Shown piece by piece: positions 35,137 to 44,144 of a stretch of DNA of 59,357 nucleotides. The DNA comes from Anaerolineae bacterium (GTDB taxonomy: Bacteria; Chloroflexota; Anaerolineae; Aggregatilineales; Phototrophicaceae). How positions within the stretch are numbered: position 1 is the stretch's first letter; every line of letters begins with the position of its first letter. Below the pieces are notes generated by a model. The model was not told the DNA's origin. It was given only the letters and a program-made list of their open reading frames with translations, and made no database searches. The stretch is from contig JANQRM010000426.1 of the NCBI GenBank assembly GCA_028284565.1, forward strand, positions 1-59,357, read 5' to 3'. A program made the position numbers and the translations under genes.

Positions 35137-36162
35137 TTAATCCCAATCTAAAAAGGCAGGCAACTGCCCCCGTTTGCGGAGTGAGCCAACAATTCCTTCT
35201 GGGAAGAACATCAAAACAAGCAAGAGCATCAAACCTGTACCGAAGATGTTAAGCTCTGAACCCCCAAAGACATTGAGAAAAAATTCATCAACGAGAATGA
35301 CAAGAATTGCGCCAAGAACGGGACCTGCGACTGTGCCTTTTCCGCCGAGGATGGACATCAGTACCATCTTTGCGCCAACGAGAATAAGCAAGAAAATTGC
35401 AGGTGATAGATAGGCGAGATATTGTCCCCATAATGAACCTGCCGCACCGATAAAGAAACCACTAATGGCAAAAGCGAGAATTTTGTAACGTGACGTAGGA
35501 ATGCCCGTTGATTCTGCTTTAATTTCATCCTGCGAGATGGCGCGTAAACCCAACCCTAACTTAGAGTGACGAATACGATAAGAGAGATAAACCGCACCCA
35601 TTGCAATCACCATCATCCCATAGTAGAAGGGAATTTTGGCGGTGGCAGCTTCTTCAATCAATAAAGGGACGCTCATCCCATTGGCTCCTCCAACAAACTT
35701 CCAATTGTCAAGCACCAGACGAACAATTAGCACCAGAGCGACGGTGGAGATAATGAAGGAGGGCCCCCGTACTCGAAGAGTAATCAAGCCTACAAGGAAA
35801 CCAAAAAGCATGGCGAACAGACCCGCAATTGGAGCTGTGAGAAAGACGGGAATGTCAGCATGGACGAGCAAGACACCCGCAAAGTAGCCACCAATCGCAA
35901 AGAAGACATTGTGTCCGAGCGAGATATACCCCGTATACCCCCCCATGATATTCCAGCTTGAAGCGAGTGCAGAGTGCATGAACATGATGATGAGCATGTT
36001 TAGATAGAAATTGAGACCAGCTCCGGTCAACATATGGATGATGGGGATGAGAGCCAAGCCAGCCAGTAACAACGCAACAGGCATAAAGTTACCCCGCCGA
36101 TTGGGTGTGCTAAGGGTAATATCTGTTGGTGTAGCTTTGGGTTTGAGCGTTTCAGTAGACAT
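35137..36162 (-). CDS. livM: Branched-chain amino acid-type ABC transporter permease, LivM
   Basis: 341 residues. After a cytoplasmic N-terminus come the LivM hallmarks SSWNIMGGYTGYISLGHNVFFAIGGYF and IRHSKLGLGLRAISQDE (docking loop), then SILGGKGTVAGPVLGA. About nine or ten membrane helices. It works with the next-upstream LivH and the LivG/LivF ATPases to import a substrate delivered by the binding protein. Substrates of this family also include amides, urea, short carboxylates and aromatics. Confidence 0.92.
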   Translation of the reverse strand: MSTETLKPKATPTDITLSTPNRRGNFMPVALLLAGLALIPIIHMLTGAGLNFYLNMLIIMFMHSALASSWNIMGGYTGYISLGHNVFFAIGGYFAGVLLVHADIPVFLTAPIAGLFAMLFGFLVGLITLRVRGPSFIISTVALVLIVRLVLDNWKFVGGANGMSVPLLIEEAATAKIPFYYGMMVIAMGAVYLSYRIRHSKLGLGLRAISQDEIKAESTGIPTSRYKILAFAISGFFIGAAGSLWGQYLAYLSPAIFLLILVGAKMVLMSILGGKGTVAGPVLGAILVILVDEFFLNVFGGSELNIFGTGLMLLLVLMFFPEGIVGSLRKRGQLPAFLDWD

Positions 36163-36165
36163 GGG

Positions 36166-37044
36166 TTATCGCGCCTCAATCTTTTTGCCGAACAATCCCT
36201 GAGGACGAATCAGCAAGATGATGAACAGTGCAAGGTAGAAGGTGAGGGGTGACCATGTGGGTCCGAATTGGTCGGAGACAAAGGCGGCGATGACTGCTAA
36301 TAACAACGCCCCGACAATTGCTCCCATCAAATTACCCATTCCCCCCAATACAATGAGGGAGAGCAAGAGCGCAATCCATTGCCAATGTTCAGCTGGAAAG
36401 AAACTGAACAAGAAGCTCATCAACGCTCCGGATGCGCCTGCAAGTGCCAAGCCAATCCCGAAGGCGATGGTCGAGACTCGGTCAACATTGACACCAACGG
36501 TTTTGGCGGCATCTCGATTTTGCATGGTCGCACGAATGGCATATCCTAGTCGTGTGTATTTCAGGACTGCCCACAAGCCTCCGATAAGCGCAAAGCTCGT
36601 GATACTCGCATAAAACTGGGCTTTTGGGATAAAGATGTCGCCGATGAAAATGGCTTCTGTTGCATAGGAAGGGCTGACTGCGCGGAATGTTCCGGTGAAT
36701 AGAAAGGAGAGTATTCCCTCAGTCATTAATGCAATCGCAAAGGTGAATAACACAGTCATTTCAATGTAATTATGCCCACCGGAGCCTCTGGATAAGATGA
36801 GCCGATAGATAATCACACCAATTACAAACATCACAGGCATGACGATCACAATCGAGAGGATGGGGTCAATGGCAAAGTTTTCAAAGAGTAGCCAAGTCAT
36901 GAAGGCGGCAACGATAATAAAAGCAGGATGGGCGAGATTGACAATCCGCATCACGCCGAAGACAAGCGTTAGGCCCGAGGCAAACAGCGCATATACCCCG
37001 CCGAGTACTAATCCTAGAATAGCTATCTGAATAATATCAATCAT
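36166..37044 (-). CDS. livH: Branched-chain amino acid-type ABC transporter permease, LivH
   Basis: 292 residues from the ATG at 37044; a longer frame reaches 37122 but would overlap most of the LivF end. Hallmarks are YALFASGLTLVFGVMRIVNLAHPAF near the start, the docking loop RATMQNRDAAKTVGVN, and LSLIVLGGMGNLMGAIVGALLL. The start overlaps the LivF stop by eight bases, so translation is coupled. Confidence 0.92.
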   Translation of the reverse strand: MIDIIQIAILGLVLGGVYALFASGLTLVFGVMRIVNLAHPAFIIVAAFMTWLLFENFAIDPILSIVIVMPVMFVIGVIIYRLILSRGSGGHNYIEMTVLFTFAIALMTEGILSFLFTGTFRAVSPSYATEAIFIGDIFIPKAQFYASITSFALIGGLWAVLKYTRLGYAIRATMQNRDAAKTVGVNVDRVSTIAFGIGLALAGASGALMSFLFSFFPAEHWQWIALLLSLIVLGGMGNLMGAIVGALLLAVIAAFVSDQFGPTWSPLTFYLALFIILLIRPQGLFGKKIEAR

Positions 37045-37774
37045 TAACGCGCTCCCTCCGTGAACCGAGATAGAGTTCTTGAATGCGCGGGTCATCCAAG
37101 ATACTATCGGCAGGTCCTTCAAATGAATTTTGTCCTAAGTCAAGCACACAACCCCAATCCGCACATTCGAGTCCTTTGTGCGCGTTTTGTTCGACGATGA
37201 GGACGGTGATGCCACTGGATTGGAAGAGGTCAATAATGTCAAATACTTGGTCAACAATCTTGGGTGCAAGTCCTAACGACGGTTCATCCAACATAATCAC
37301 GGAAGGGTGAAGTACGAGCGTACGTCCCATCACCAGCATTTGCCGTTGGCCGCCGGATAAGGTGCGGGCGAGATGTTTGCGTTTTTCTTCAAGCATGGGG
37401 AAGCGTTCATAAACACTGTGAATACGCTTCTCGACTTCGGCTTTGTTCTCAACAACATAGCCACCCATCTCCAAGTTTTCGTGGACGGTCATATCGGGGA
37501 AGAGACTTTTCTCTTGGGGGACGAAGCATATCCCTTTTTGAAGAATTTGGTCGGGGCGTAGATTATCGATACGCTTACCTTTGAAGATGACTTCTCCGCT
37601 TCGGGGTCGCAACATCCCAGAAATAGCTTTGAGCAAGGTGGATTTACCCGCACCATTGGGTCCGATGATGCACTGAACTTGTCCCTGCTTCGCGGTGAGA
37701 TTAACGCCTTTCAAAATATCAGGTCCGTTGCCATAGCCAGCCACGACATTGTGAACTTCGAGGATATTGCTCAT
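37037..37774 (-). CDS. livF: ABC transporter ATP-binding protein, LivF
   Basis: 245 residues: Walker A GPNGAGKSTLL, LSGGQRQMLVMGRTL signature, Walker B SVIMLDEPSLGLAP, and switch His in VLIVEQNAH (a Gln-rich variant typical of LivF). Energises the LivH/LivM channel with LivG. Confidence 0.93.
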   Translation of the reverse strand: MSNILEVHNVVAGYGNGPDILKGVNLTAKQGQVQCIIGPNGAGKSTLLKAISGMLRPRSGEVIFKGKRIDNLRPDQILQKGICFVPQEKSLFPDMTVHENLEMGGYVVENKAEVEKRIHSVYERFPMLEEKRKHLARTLSGGQRQMLVMGRTLVLHPSVIMLDEPSLGLAPKIVDQVFDIIDLFQSSGITVLIVEQNAHKGLECADWGCVLDLGQNSFEGPADSILDDPRIQELYLGSRRERVND

Positions 37775-37776
37775 GG

Positions 37777-38508
37777 CTACACCACTCCTAGGTAGGCTTC
37801 AAGCACCTCTGAATTTTGTTGAACGTCTTCTGGAGACCCTTCGGCAAGGCGTTCGCCATATGCCATAACGACGACATGATCACTGATGTTCATCACAAGG
37901 TCCATATTATGCTCGACGATGAGGAAGGTGATACCCTCTGCATTGAGTTCCTTGATGTATTGCATGATGTCTTCCAGTAATGCCGGATTCACTCCGCCAG
38001 CCGGTTCATCCAGCATAACGAGTTTGGGCTTTGCCATTAAAACGGAGACAAAATCGAGGAGTTTGCGTTGCCCATAGGACAGGTCGCGTGTTTCGGAGTG
38101 GGCAAGAAGAGACAATCCCACGAATTCAAGCAATTCCATTGCACGCTTACGTTCATGCTCCAAAATACTGGGTTGGAATAAGCCTCGCCAATCCGATACA
38201 GGGGAGGCAACTGCCATATTCTCTAGTACCGTCATATTTTCCAGATTTCGACTGATTTGGAAGGTGCGGGAGATGCCGAGGTGGGTAATCTTATGAGGCG
38301 GAAGATGATGGATCGGTTTTCCATTGAACAGAATCCGACCTGAATCCGCTTTAATCACGCCACTAATCAAATTAAAAGCAGTGGTTTTGCCTGCACCGTT
38401 GGGTCCGATGAGGGCGGTAATCGAGCCTTCTTCAACATGGAAAGAGCAGTTGTTGACCGCTTTTACACCTCCAAAGGCTTTATTTAAGTGTTCGACTTGT
38501 AATAACAT
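37777..38508 (-). CDS. livG: ABC transporter ATP-binding protein, LivG
   Basis: 243 residues: Walker A GPNGAGKTTAFNL, signature LSYGQRKLLDF, Walker B KLVMLDEPAGGVNP, and FLIVEHNMDLVM at the switch. The pattern ISRTFQ in the Q-loop is typical of LivG. It ends two bases before the LivF gene. Confidence 0.93.
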   Translation of the reverse strand: MLLQVEHLNKAFGGVKAVNNCSFHVEEGSITALIGPNGAGKTTAFNLISGVIKADSGRILFNGKPIHHLPPHKITHLGISRTFQISRNLENMTVLENMAVASPVSDWRGLFQPSILEHERKRAMELLEFVGLSLLAHSETRDLSYGQRKLLDFVSVLMAKPKLVMLDEPAGGVNPALLEDIMQYIKELNAEGITFLIVEHNMDLVMNISDHVVVMAYGERLAEGSPEDVQQNSEVLEAYLGVV

Positions 38509-38539
38509 ATTTTCGTCTCAAATTGAAAGTTTGCGTAGT

Positions 38540-38567
38540 GTAGGGGCTTACAGGTGTATGCCCCTAC
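38540..38567. repeat. Intercistronic hairpin between the binding-protein and LivG genes
   Basis: Perfect 8-bp stem GTAGGGGC / GCCCCTAC with a 12-base loop. Such hairpins after a binding-protein gene commonly stabilise the upstream mRNA. A similar short hairpin may recur elsewhere in this genome as a repeat family; only one copy is visible here. Confidence 0.55.
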
Positions 38568-38597
38568 TGATGTGTAGAACTGGATATGACTAGCGAG

Positions 38598-39890
38598 TTA
38601 CCATTCCGGTTTGGGATGGATCATATCGAATGTGCCTTCAAATTCGCCGACGGGGTAGATGAGGTTCAACTCACCACCTTGCCATTGCAACATGAGGAAG
38701 GCACGGTCAACCGGCAAGCCTTTTTCGTTCCAGTGGAATTCACCCAAAATCGTGCTGACAGGCTCGTCTGCGGTACGGGATGCTAGCCACTCACGGATTT
38801 CGGCATTGTCCGTTGTGCCTGTCGCATGAACAGCTTGGGTCATACCCATGCAAAGCGAGAAGGGGATTGCCACATCTTCGTCTGCGGCTACACCATAGAC
38901 TTCTTCATAGAGTGCGAGGAAATCGCTGTTGCTATAGGGTTGGTCAACGAGTGTACCTTCAAAGTCTGCGAGAGGATGCCATGAGGAATGCACAATAACG
39001 CCTTCGGTTGCGTCACCGACCGAGTCGAAGTATTCGGTTTGTGTCCCTTGACTGAAGTATGCGACAGACGGTTGATAGCCAACTGTTTGCAGAGCTTGAG
39101 TTAGATTGATGACTTCTTCAGGAGAAGCGGTCAGACCAAGCAACATATCCGCACCACTGCGATTGATACGATTTGCCAAGCCAAGCCAGTCGTTAAAGCC
39201 TTCACCGGGCCACGCTTCTTCCATGACCAATTCGATACCCGCATCGGCAAGTAGACCGGGAGATAAGTCAGTGATGACAGAGCCATCGGGACCGACCACT
39301 TCATTCCCAATCAAGCCATCAGCAATGGCGTTGGCGAAGAAATCATCTGCATGGACAACAGCGGCGGTTGCTGGGAAGTTGTCTGCGTCCATACCAATGA
39401 GGTCTTCAATTGCACGAATTGGACCTAAGCCAACAAATTCGCCTGCATTTTGTTGGAAGTAGAACATATTCTCGAAGCCTTGCTCATAAATGCGAAGTGC
39501 GCCCCCTGCTGGAATAGGTAGCACCATGTCGTTTTGCTCGGCGATAGCACTGGTGGGGAAGGTCAGACGGCTGGAGAAAGTTCCGAACATCAGGTCTACA
39601 TTATCTTCGTTGATAAGACGCTCGTATTGAGAAATCGCTTGTTCCACATCCGAGCGATTGTCTTGAATGAGAATTTCAACTGGACGACCTAGTAGACCGC
39701 CTTGGTCATTGATTTGTTGCACACAAAGTTCATAGCCTTCTGCGTGCTTTGAACCTGCAATGGAGAAGGTTCCGGTGAGTGGCAAGGATGCGCCAATGCG
39801 AATGGGTTCGCCTTCTTGTGCCAATACGGTGACTGCACCCAAAGGAATGCTAATCACGAGGACGAGGAATAAACGTTTGAGTAAGTTCAT
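38598..39890 (-). CDS. ABC transporter substrate-binding protein, Peripla_BP_6 (LivK) family
   Basis: 430 residues from the ATG at 39890 (GGAGG six bases upstream). Signal peptide LLKRLFLVLVISIPLGAVTVLAQ, cut after LAQ. IRIGASLPLTGTFSIAGSKH is the family's ligand-site opening, and RPVEILIQDNRSDVEQA matches the sub-family. It captures the substrate outside the membrane for LivFGHM. The ligand may be an amino acid, amide or short acid; the sequence does not tell which. Confidence 0.92.
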   Translation of the reverse strand: MNLLKRLFLVLVISIPLGAVTVLAQEGEPIRIGASLPLTGTFSIAGSKHAEGYELCVQQINDQGGLLGRPVEILIQDNRSDVEQAISQYERLINEDNVDLMFGTFSSRLTFPTSAIAEQNDMVLPIPAGGALRIYEQGFENMFYFQQNAGEFVGLGPIRAIEDLIGMDADNFPATAAVVHADDFFANAIADGLIGNEVVGPDGSVITDLSPGLLADAGIELVMEEAWPGEGFNDWLGLANRINRSGADMLLGLTASPEEVINLTQALQTVGYQPSVAYFSQGTQTEYFDSVGDATEGVIVHSSWHPLADFEGTLVDQPYSNSDFLALYEEVYGVAADEDVAIPFSLCMGMTQAVHATGTTDNAEIREWLASRTADEPVSTILGEFHWNEKGLPVDRAFLMLQWQGGELNLIYPVGEFEGTFDMIHPKPEW

Positions 39891-39969
39891 GAATTGCCTC
39901 CAAAAGTTAGTAAACATTCATTAATTTGCTTCTCAGCTTGCTGATTTGATACTATCGCACCTCCTTGAT

Positions 39970-41457
39970 TTAGCCCAATCGATTAAAGGTCAATAATTTC
40001 ATCTCGGTCATTTCTTCAATTGCATATCGCAACCCTTCCCGACCAAAGCCGGAACTCTTCACGCCACCATAGGGCATGTGGTCGATACGAAAGGTCGAAA
40101 TATCATTGACCATGATTCCGCCGACTTCGAGTTCATCAAAGGCGATATTGACCAATTCCATATTGTTTGTAAACAAACCCGCTTGCAAACCAAAACTGCT
40201 GTCATCAACGGCGCGGATTGCGTCATTGACATCGCTATAACGAAAGAGGCTCATCAATGGACCAAAGACTTCCATGCAAGCGACTTTCATATCCTCATCA
40301 ATGTCTTCGAGGATGGTGGGATGCCACAAATTGCCATCGCGTTGGTTTCCAGTGAGGACAGTTCCGCCCTGTGCCACCGCTTCATCAATCCATTCCGCAA
40401 GACGGTCTGCCGCTTCCATATCAATTACAGGACCTACATCTGTCTCCTCATCGAGCGGATTACCGACTTTGAGTGCTTCAACCTTCGGAATAAGCAAGGA
40501 GACAAATTCATCGTAGCGACTTTCATGCACATAGACCCGTTGCACACTGATGCAGGATTGTCCTGAATAGCTGAAGGCTCCCCAGGCAACTCGCGTGGAA
40601 GCGAATTCAATATCGGCATCCTCATGGATAATTGTGCCGGCGTTCCCACCCAATTCGAGCGCGACAGGTTTCTTGCCTGCTTGCGATTTCAACATCCAAC
40701 CGACTGCCGGACTGCCTGTGAAGGAGAGCTTTTTGATGCGATCATCTTCGACAAAGGGTTTGGCATCGGATGTTTTGGTGGGGACAACTTGTATCCCACC
40801 GTCCGTCCAACCGGCTTCTAGCACGACTTCGGCGAGTAATAAGGAACTGATGGGGGTCTGAGAAGCTGGGCGGATGATAATTGGATTGCCAGCCGCAATC
40901 GCTGGTGCGACCTTATGTGCGACCAAGTTCAAGGGATAATTAAAGGGCGTAATCCCGATCACAGGTCCGCGTGGTACACGTCGAATATGGGCAACTCGAT
41001 CTTCATTGCCGGGTAACCAATCGAGTGGCACGATCTCGCCATAGATTCGTCGGGCTTCTTCCGCAGCGACCTTGAAGGTAAAGACCGCACGGCCAACTTC
41101 GGCTCTAGCAGATTGAATGGGTTTGCCTGCTTCAAAAGCGATAGCACGCGCGAACTTCTCCCGATTGGCTTTAATGCCAGCGCTGATTTTTTCGAGAACT
41201 TCACTACGTTTCCACGAGGGTAGTTTCCGCGTGATTTGGAAGGCTTCATGCGCCGTTTGTATGGCTTTTTCGACGAGATTGGGTCCCGCCAGATGGACAA
41301 CAGCGATAAGGGTACTGTCATAGGGACTACGGACTTCAATTGGATTGTCCGTTGTCAGCCATTCATCATTAATCAGCACACCAAAGGAACCAAATTCTGC
41401 GCCCGTTGCATCGGTGGCTCTAGTATGTACATCACTAGAACGTAATCGTTCAACCAT
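39970..41457 (-). CDS. NAD(P)-dependent aldehyde dehydrogenase
   Basis: 495 residues, a normal family length. Catalytic Cys in SYSGQSCISVQR (~293), catalytic Glu in VALELGGNAGTI (~259), cofactor loop SFTGSPAVGWML (~237) and the Asn in GITPFNYPLNL (~163). It groups by eye with lactaldehyde/semialdehyde dehydrogenases, not betaine-aldehyde ones. It would oxidise an aldehyde to the acid (or CoA ester) in the catabolic pathway. It lies between the E2 and binding-protein genes. Confidence 0.92.
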   Translation of the reverse strand: MVERLRSSDVHTRATDATGAEFGSFGVLINDEWLTTDNPIEVRSPYDSTLIAVVHLAGPNLVEKAIQTAHEAFQITRKLPSWKRSEVLEKISAGIKANREKFARAIAFEAGKPIQSARAEVGRAVFTFKVAAEEARRIYGEIVPLDWLPGNEDRVAHIRRVPRGPVIGITPFNYPLNLVAHKVAPAIAAGNPIIIRPASQTPISSLLLAEVVLEAGWTDGGIQVVPTKTSDAKPFVEDDRIKKLSFTGSPAVGWMLKSQAGKKPVALELGGNAGTIIHEDADIEFASTRVAWGAFSYSGQSCISVQRVYVHESRYDEFVSLLIPKVEALKVGNPLDEETDVGPVIDMEAADRLAEWIDEAVAQGGTVLTGNQRDGNLWHPTILEDIDEDMKVACMEVFGPLMSLFRYSDVNDAIRAVDDSSFGLQAGLFTNNMELVNIAFDELEVGGIMVNDISTFRIDHMPYGGVKSSGFGREGLRYAIEEMTEMKLLTFNRLG

Positions 41458-41468
41458 AATCTGCTCGC

Positions 41469-42755
41469 TTAATCTAGCCCACTGAGGGGATCGGTTATCA
41501 AATTGGCTAAGTTCGCTAAAAATTGTGCGCCTCTTGTCCCATCAATTGCCCGATGGTCACAGGACAAGCTAAGGGTCATCATGGGACGAATCACAGCTTC
41601 ACCATTCACTGGAACAATGCGCTCATTGATTTTGCCCACAGCAAGTATCGCCGCTTGGGGTGGATTGACGATGGCACTAAATTCATCAGTACCAAACATG
41701 CCTAGATTGCTAATCGTGAATGTTCCGCCTTGTAAATCCATCGGTTTGAGTTTGCCACTTTGGGCGCGCTTGACAATCTCTTGGCGACGCTCCGCAATTG
41801 CCATGACACCCAGCTTGTCTGCATCATGAATCACCGGAACCAGCAAGCCTTCATCCACTGCCACCGCCAGCCCCACATTAATCTGCTCATTGAATACCAC
41901 GCTCGCGCCATTCCACTGTCCGTTGGCAAAGGGATGATTTTTTAATGCTAAAGCGACTATCTTGACGAGCAAATCGGTAAACGTGATTCTAATTTCACTG
42001 CGACTTAATAAGCTCTTGCGCCAGTCACTCAAGCGTTGAGTATCGACATCACGTTTGAGATAAAAATGCGGGATGGTCTGCCAGCTTTCGGTGAGGCGTT
42101 CCGACATGCGTCGCCACATCGTCCCCGTTTGGATGTCTGCTTCGGTGGTTAGGGTGGTACTGTCGGTCATGATCGGCTGATAACTCAGGACGTTTTCTGC
42201 AATGATAGCACCGTTTGGGCCTGTGCCTTGGATAAGTGTAAGATCGATGTTTTGTTCTTGTGCCAATCGACGGGCTTTGGGTGAGGCAAGGATTTTGCCA
42301 ACCGGAACCGCCTGTTGTTGTACATAGGCTTCCACATCTGCACGTCCAATTCGTTTGCCATTCGCGGGAATGCGATTAATGTCAATTCCATGTTCTTTGG
42401 CAATTCGCATCGCAACCGGAGTCGCCGTTTTATTATTGGCATTTGTGTCTGTGGGGGATGCTTCAATGGTCGGTACTTGCGCTTCGACAGGTGCTTCCTT
42501 CGCTGGAATCGCTTCACCATCGCCAATAATCAGGGCAATCACTGAACCCACAGGCACGTCATCGCCAGCTTGTGCGGTGATGTTCGCAAGTATCCCACTA
42601 GCCGTCGCTTCTACCTCAACTGTGGCTTTGTCCGTCTCGATTTCCATCAAGATGTCGCCTTTTTCTACCGAATCACCTTCTTGCTTGAGCCAAGCGAGTA
42701 ACCGTCCGGTATCTTGTGACATGCCGAGTGCAGGCATAATGACATCTGTTGGCAC
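41469..42755 (-). CDS. 2-oxo-acid dehydrogenase E2 (dihydrolipoamide acyltransferase)
   Basis: 428 residues from GTG (42755; GGAAGG upstream). The N-terminal lipoyl domain (residues 1-80) has the lipoylated Lys43 in EIETDKATVEVEA. Two peripheral-subunit-binding segments follow (MRIAKEHGIDINRIPANGK and ASPKARRLAQEQNIDLTLIQ), one more than most bacterial E2 proteins of this length. The catalytic domain starts near DIQTGTMWRRMSERLTES and ends with LSCDHRAIDGTRGAQFL, whose His is catalytic. It transfers the acyl group from E1 to CoA. No E3 gene is in the window. Confidence 0.93.
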   Translation of the reverse strand: MPTDVIMPALGMSQDTGRLLAWLKQEGDSVEKGDILMEIETDKATVEVEATASGILANITAQAGDDVPVGSVIALIIGDGEAIPAKEAPVEAQVPTIEASPTDTNANNKTATPVAMRIAKEHGIDINRIPANGKRIGRADVEAYVQQQAVPVGKILASPKARRLAQEQNIDLTLIQGTGPNGAIIAENVLSYQPIMTDSTTLTTEADIQTGTMWRRMSERLTESWQTIPHFYLKRDVDTQRLSDWRKSLLSRSEIRITFTDLLVKIVALALKNHPFANGQWNGASVVFNEQINVGLAVAVDEGLLVPVIHDADKLGVMAIAERRQEIVKRAQSGKLKPMDLQGGTFTISNLGMFGTDEFSAIVNPPQAAILAVGKINERIVPVNGEAVIRPMMTLSLSCDHRAIDGTRGAQFLANLANLITDPLSGLD

Positions 42756-42769
42756 AGAAATGTCCTTCC

Positions 42770-44131
42770 CTAATTTCCATTTCTCGATACATCACCCACT
42801 GGCATGGGACGACCTTGTGGATTGATGCGTGGGTTATTCCAATTCGATTCCGTATCCCGCACGGCAATCAAAGGACCTGTTGCGGCGTAATATTTCACAC
42901 CGGTCACGAGCAATTCTTCAGCCGGGAAACGAGAAATCACTTCGCAACCATCCGCAGTGACAACGAGTTCTTCTTCAATGCGTGCCGCCGACCAACCATC
43001 CGACGCGGGCCAGAAGGTCTCTAAAGCAAAGACCATGCCTTCCTGAATGACTTCAGGATGGTCAAACGATACCATACGACTGAACACGGGTTTCTCCCAG
43101 ATTGCCAGACCCAAACCATGCCCATATTGCAAGGCAAACGCCGCTTCTTCATTAGGGAAGCCAAATTCTTCCGCTTTGGGCCAAATGCTCACAACATCCG
43201 CCGTTGTCACACCGGGCTTGATAAGACTAATCGCTTGGTCGAGGTAATCCCGACAGCGTTTATAAGCATCCACCTGAGCATGAGACGCACTCCCCACAAC
43301 AAAGGTGCGATAATAACAGGTGCGATAGCCCATGTAGCTCTGCAAAATATCAAAATAAGCCGGATCACCCGGACGTAACATGCGGTCACTAAAGACATGT
43401 GGATGCGGACTACAGCGTTCACCCGAAATGGCATTCACGCCCTCGACATATTCACTACCGAGTTCATAAAGCAGTTTGCTGACAAGCGCCACAGCATCAC
43501 TTTCACGGAAGCCCGGAACCATCGCCCGATAAAGCGCATCATACGCCGCATCAACCATCGCCGCCGCCGTCGTGAGCAGAGTAATTTCATCCTGTGTCTT
43601 AATCATGCGGGCGTTTTGCATCATCTGTTGTCCGTCGATGATAGTCACGCCGAGTTTTTGGAGTTCAAATAAGATGGGCAATTCCACAATGTCAATGGCT
43701 ACGGGGTCATTTTGTACGTCATGTTGGACCATTTCATCATAAATTTTCTTGGCAACAGCTGCCGCACGTCCGGTTTCTGGCGCGATGGCACCACGCAAGA
43801 GGGTTGGGTCAGGACGAGAGCGTTCTTCGCCACCCATCCACGGGGCATACAGCGCATGATGCTTCGCCGCCGAGCCAAAATCCCACAAAATCGGTTCAGC
43901 ATGTTGTGGCAACAAGGTAAAACGGGACATCTTATCCTGCGCCCAAGTGCCAATATGCGTCGCTGTGATATAGCGGATATTGGTCATATCAAAACATAAC
44001 AAGGACCCCGCCTCTGATTCGGCGAGATGCGCTTTGATACGATTCAGGCGTGCGGTTCGCAGGCGGTCAAAATCGACTCGTTGTTCCCAATCGACTCCCA
44101 TGACCCCATGTGTTTGTGTTGGTTTTGGCAT
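42770..44131 (-). CDS. M24-family (creatinase/Xaa-Pro-peptidase fold) protein
   Basis: 453 residues from the ATG at 44131 (GAGGG upstream). The N-terminal domain (~1-180) precedes the pita-bread domain. Of the five metal ligands of M24 enzymes, the first Asp (YFDILQSYMGYR), the His (YGHGLGLAIWE) and both Glu (ALETFW; RIEEELVVT) are visible. The second Asp is replaced by Cys in GYRTCYYRTF. That pattern fits metal-free or altered members (creatinase, DddP-like lyases) better than peptidases. Its location between the E1 beta and E2 genes suggests it releases the compound that feeds the dehydrogenase complex. The true reaction is unknown. Confidence 0.75.
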   Translation of the reverse strand: MPKPTQTHGVMGVDWEQRVDFDRLRTARLNRIKAHLAESEAGSLLCFDMTNIRYITATHIGTWAQDKMSRFTLLPQHAEPILWDFGSAAKHHALYAPWMGGEERSRPDPTLLRGAIAPETGRAAAVAKKIYDEMVQHDVQNDPVAIDIVELPILFELQKLGVTIIDGQQMMQNARMIKTQDEITLLTTAAAMVDAAYDALYRAMVPGFRESDAVALVSKLLYELGSEYVEGVNAISGERCSPHPHVFSDRMLRPGDPAYFDILQSYMGYRTCYYRTFVVGSASHAQVDAYKRCRDYLDQAISLIKPGVTTADVVSIWPKAEEFGFPNEEAAFALQYGHGLGLAIWEKPVFSRMVSFDHPEVIQEGMVFALETFWPASDGWSAARIEEELVVTADGCEVISRFPAEELLVTGVKYYAATGPLIAVRDTESNWNNPRINPQGRPMPVGDVSRNGN

Positions 44132-44144
44132 GTTTCCCTCAATG

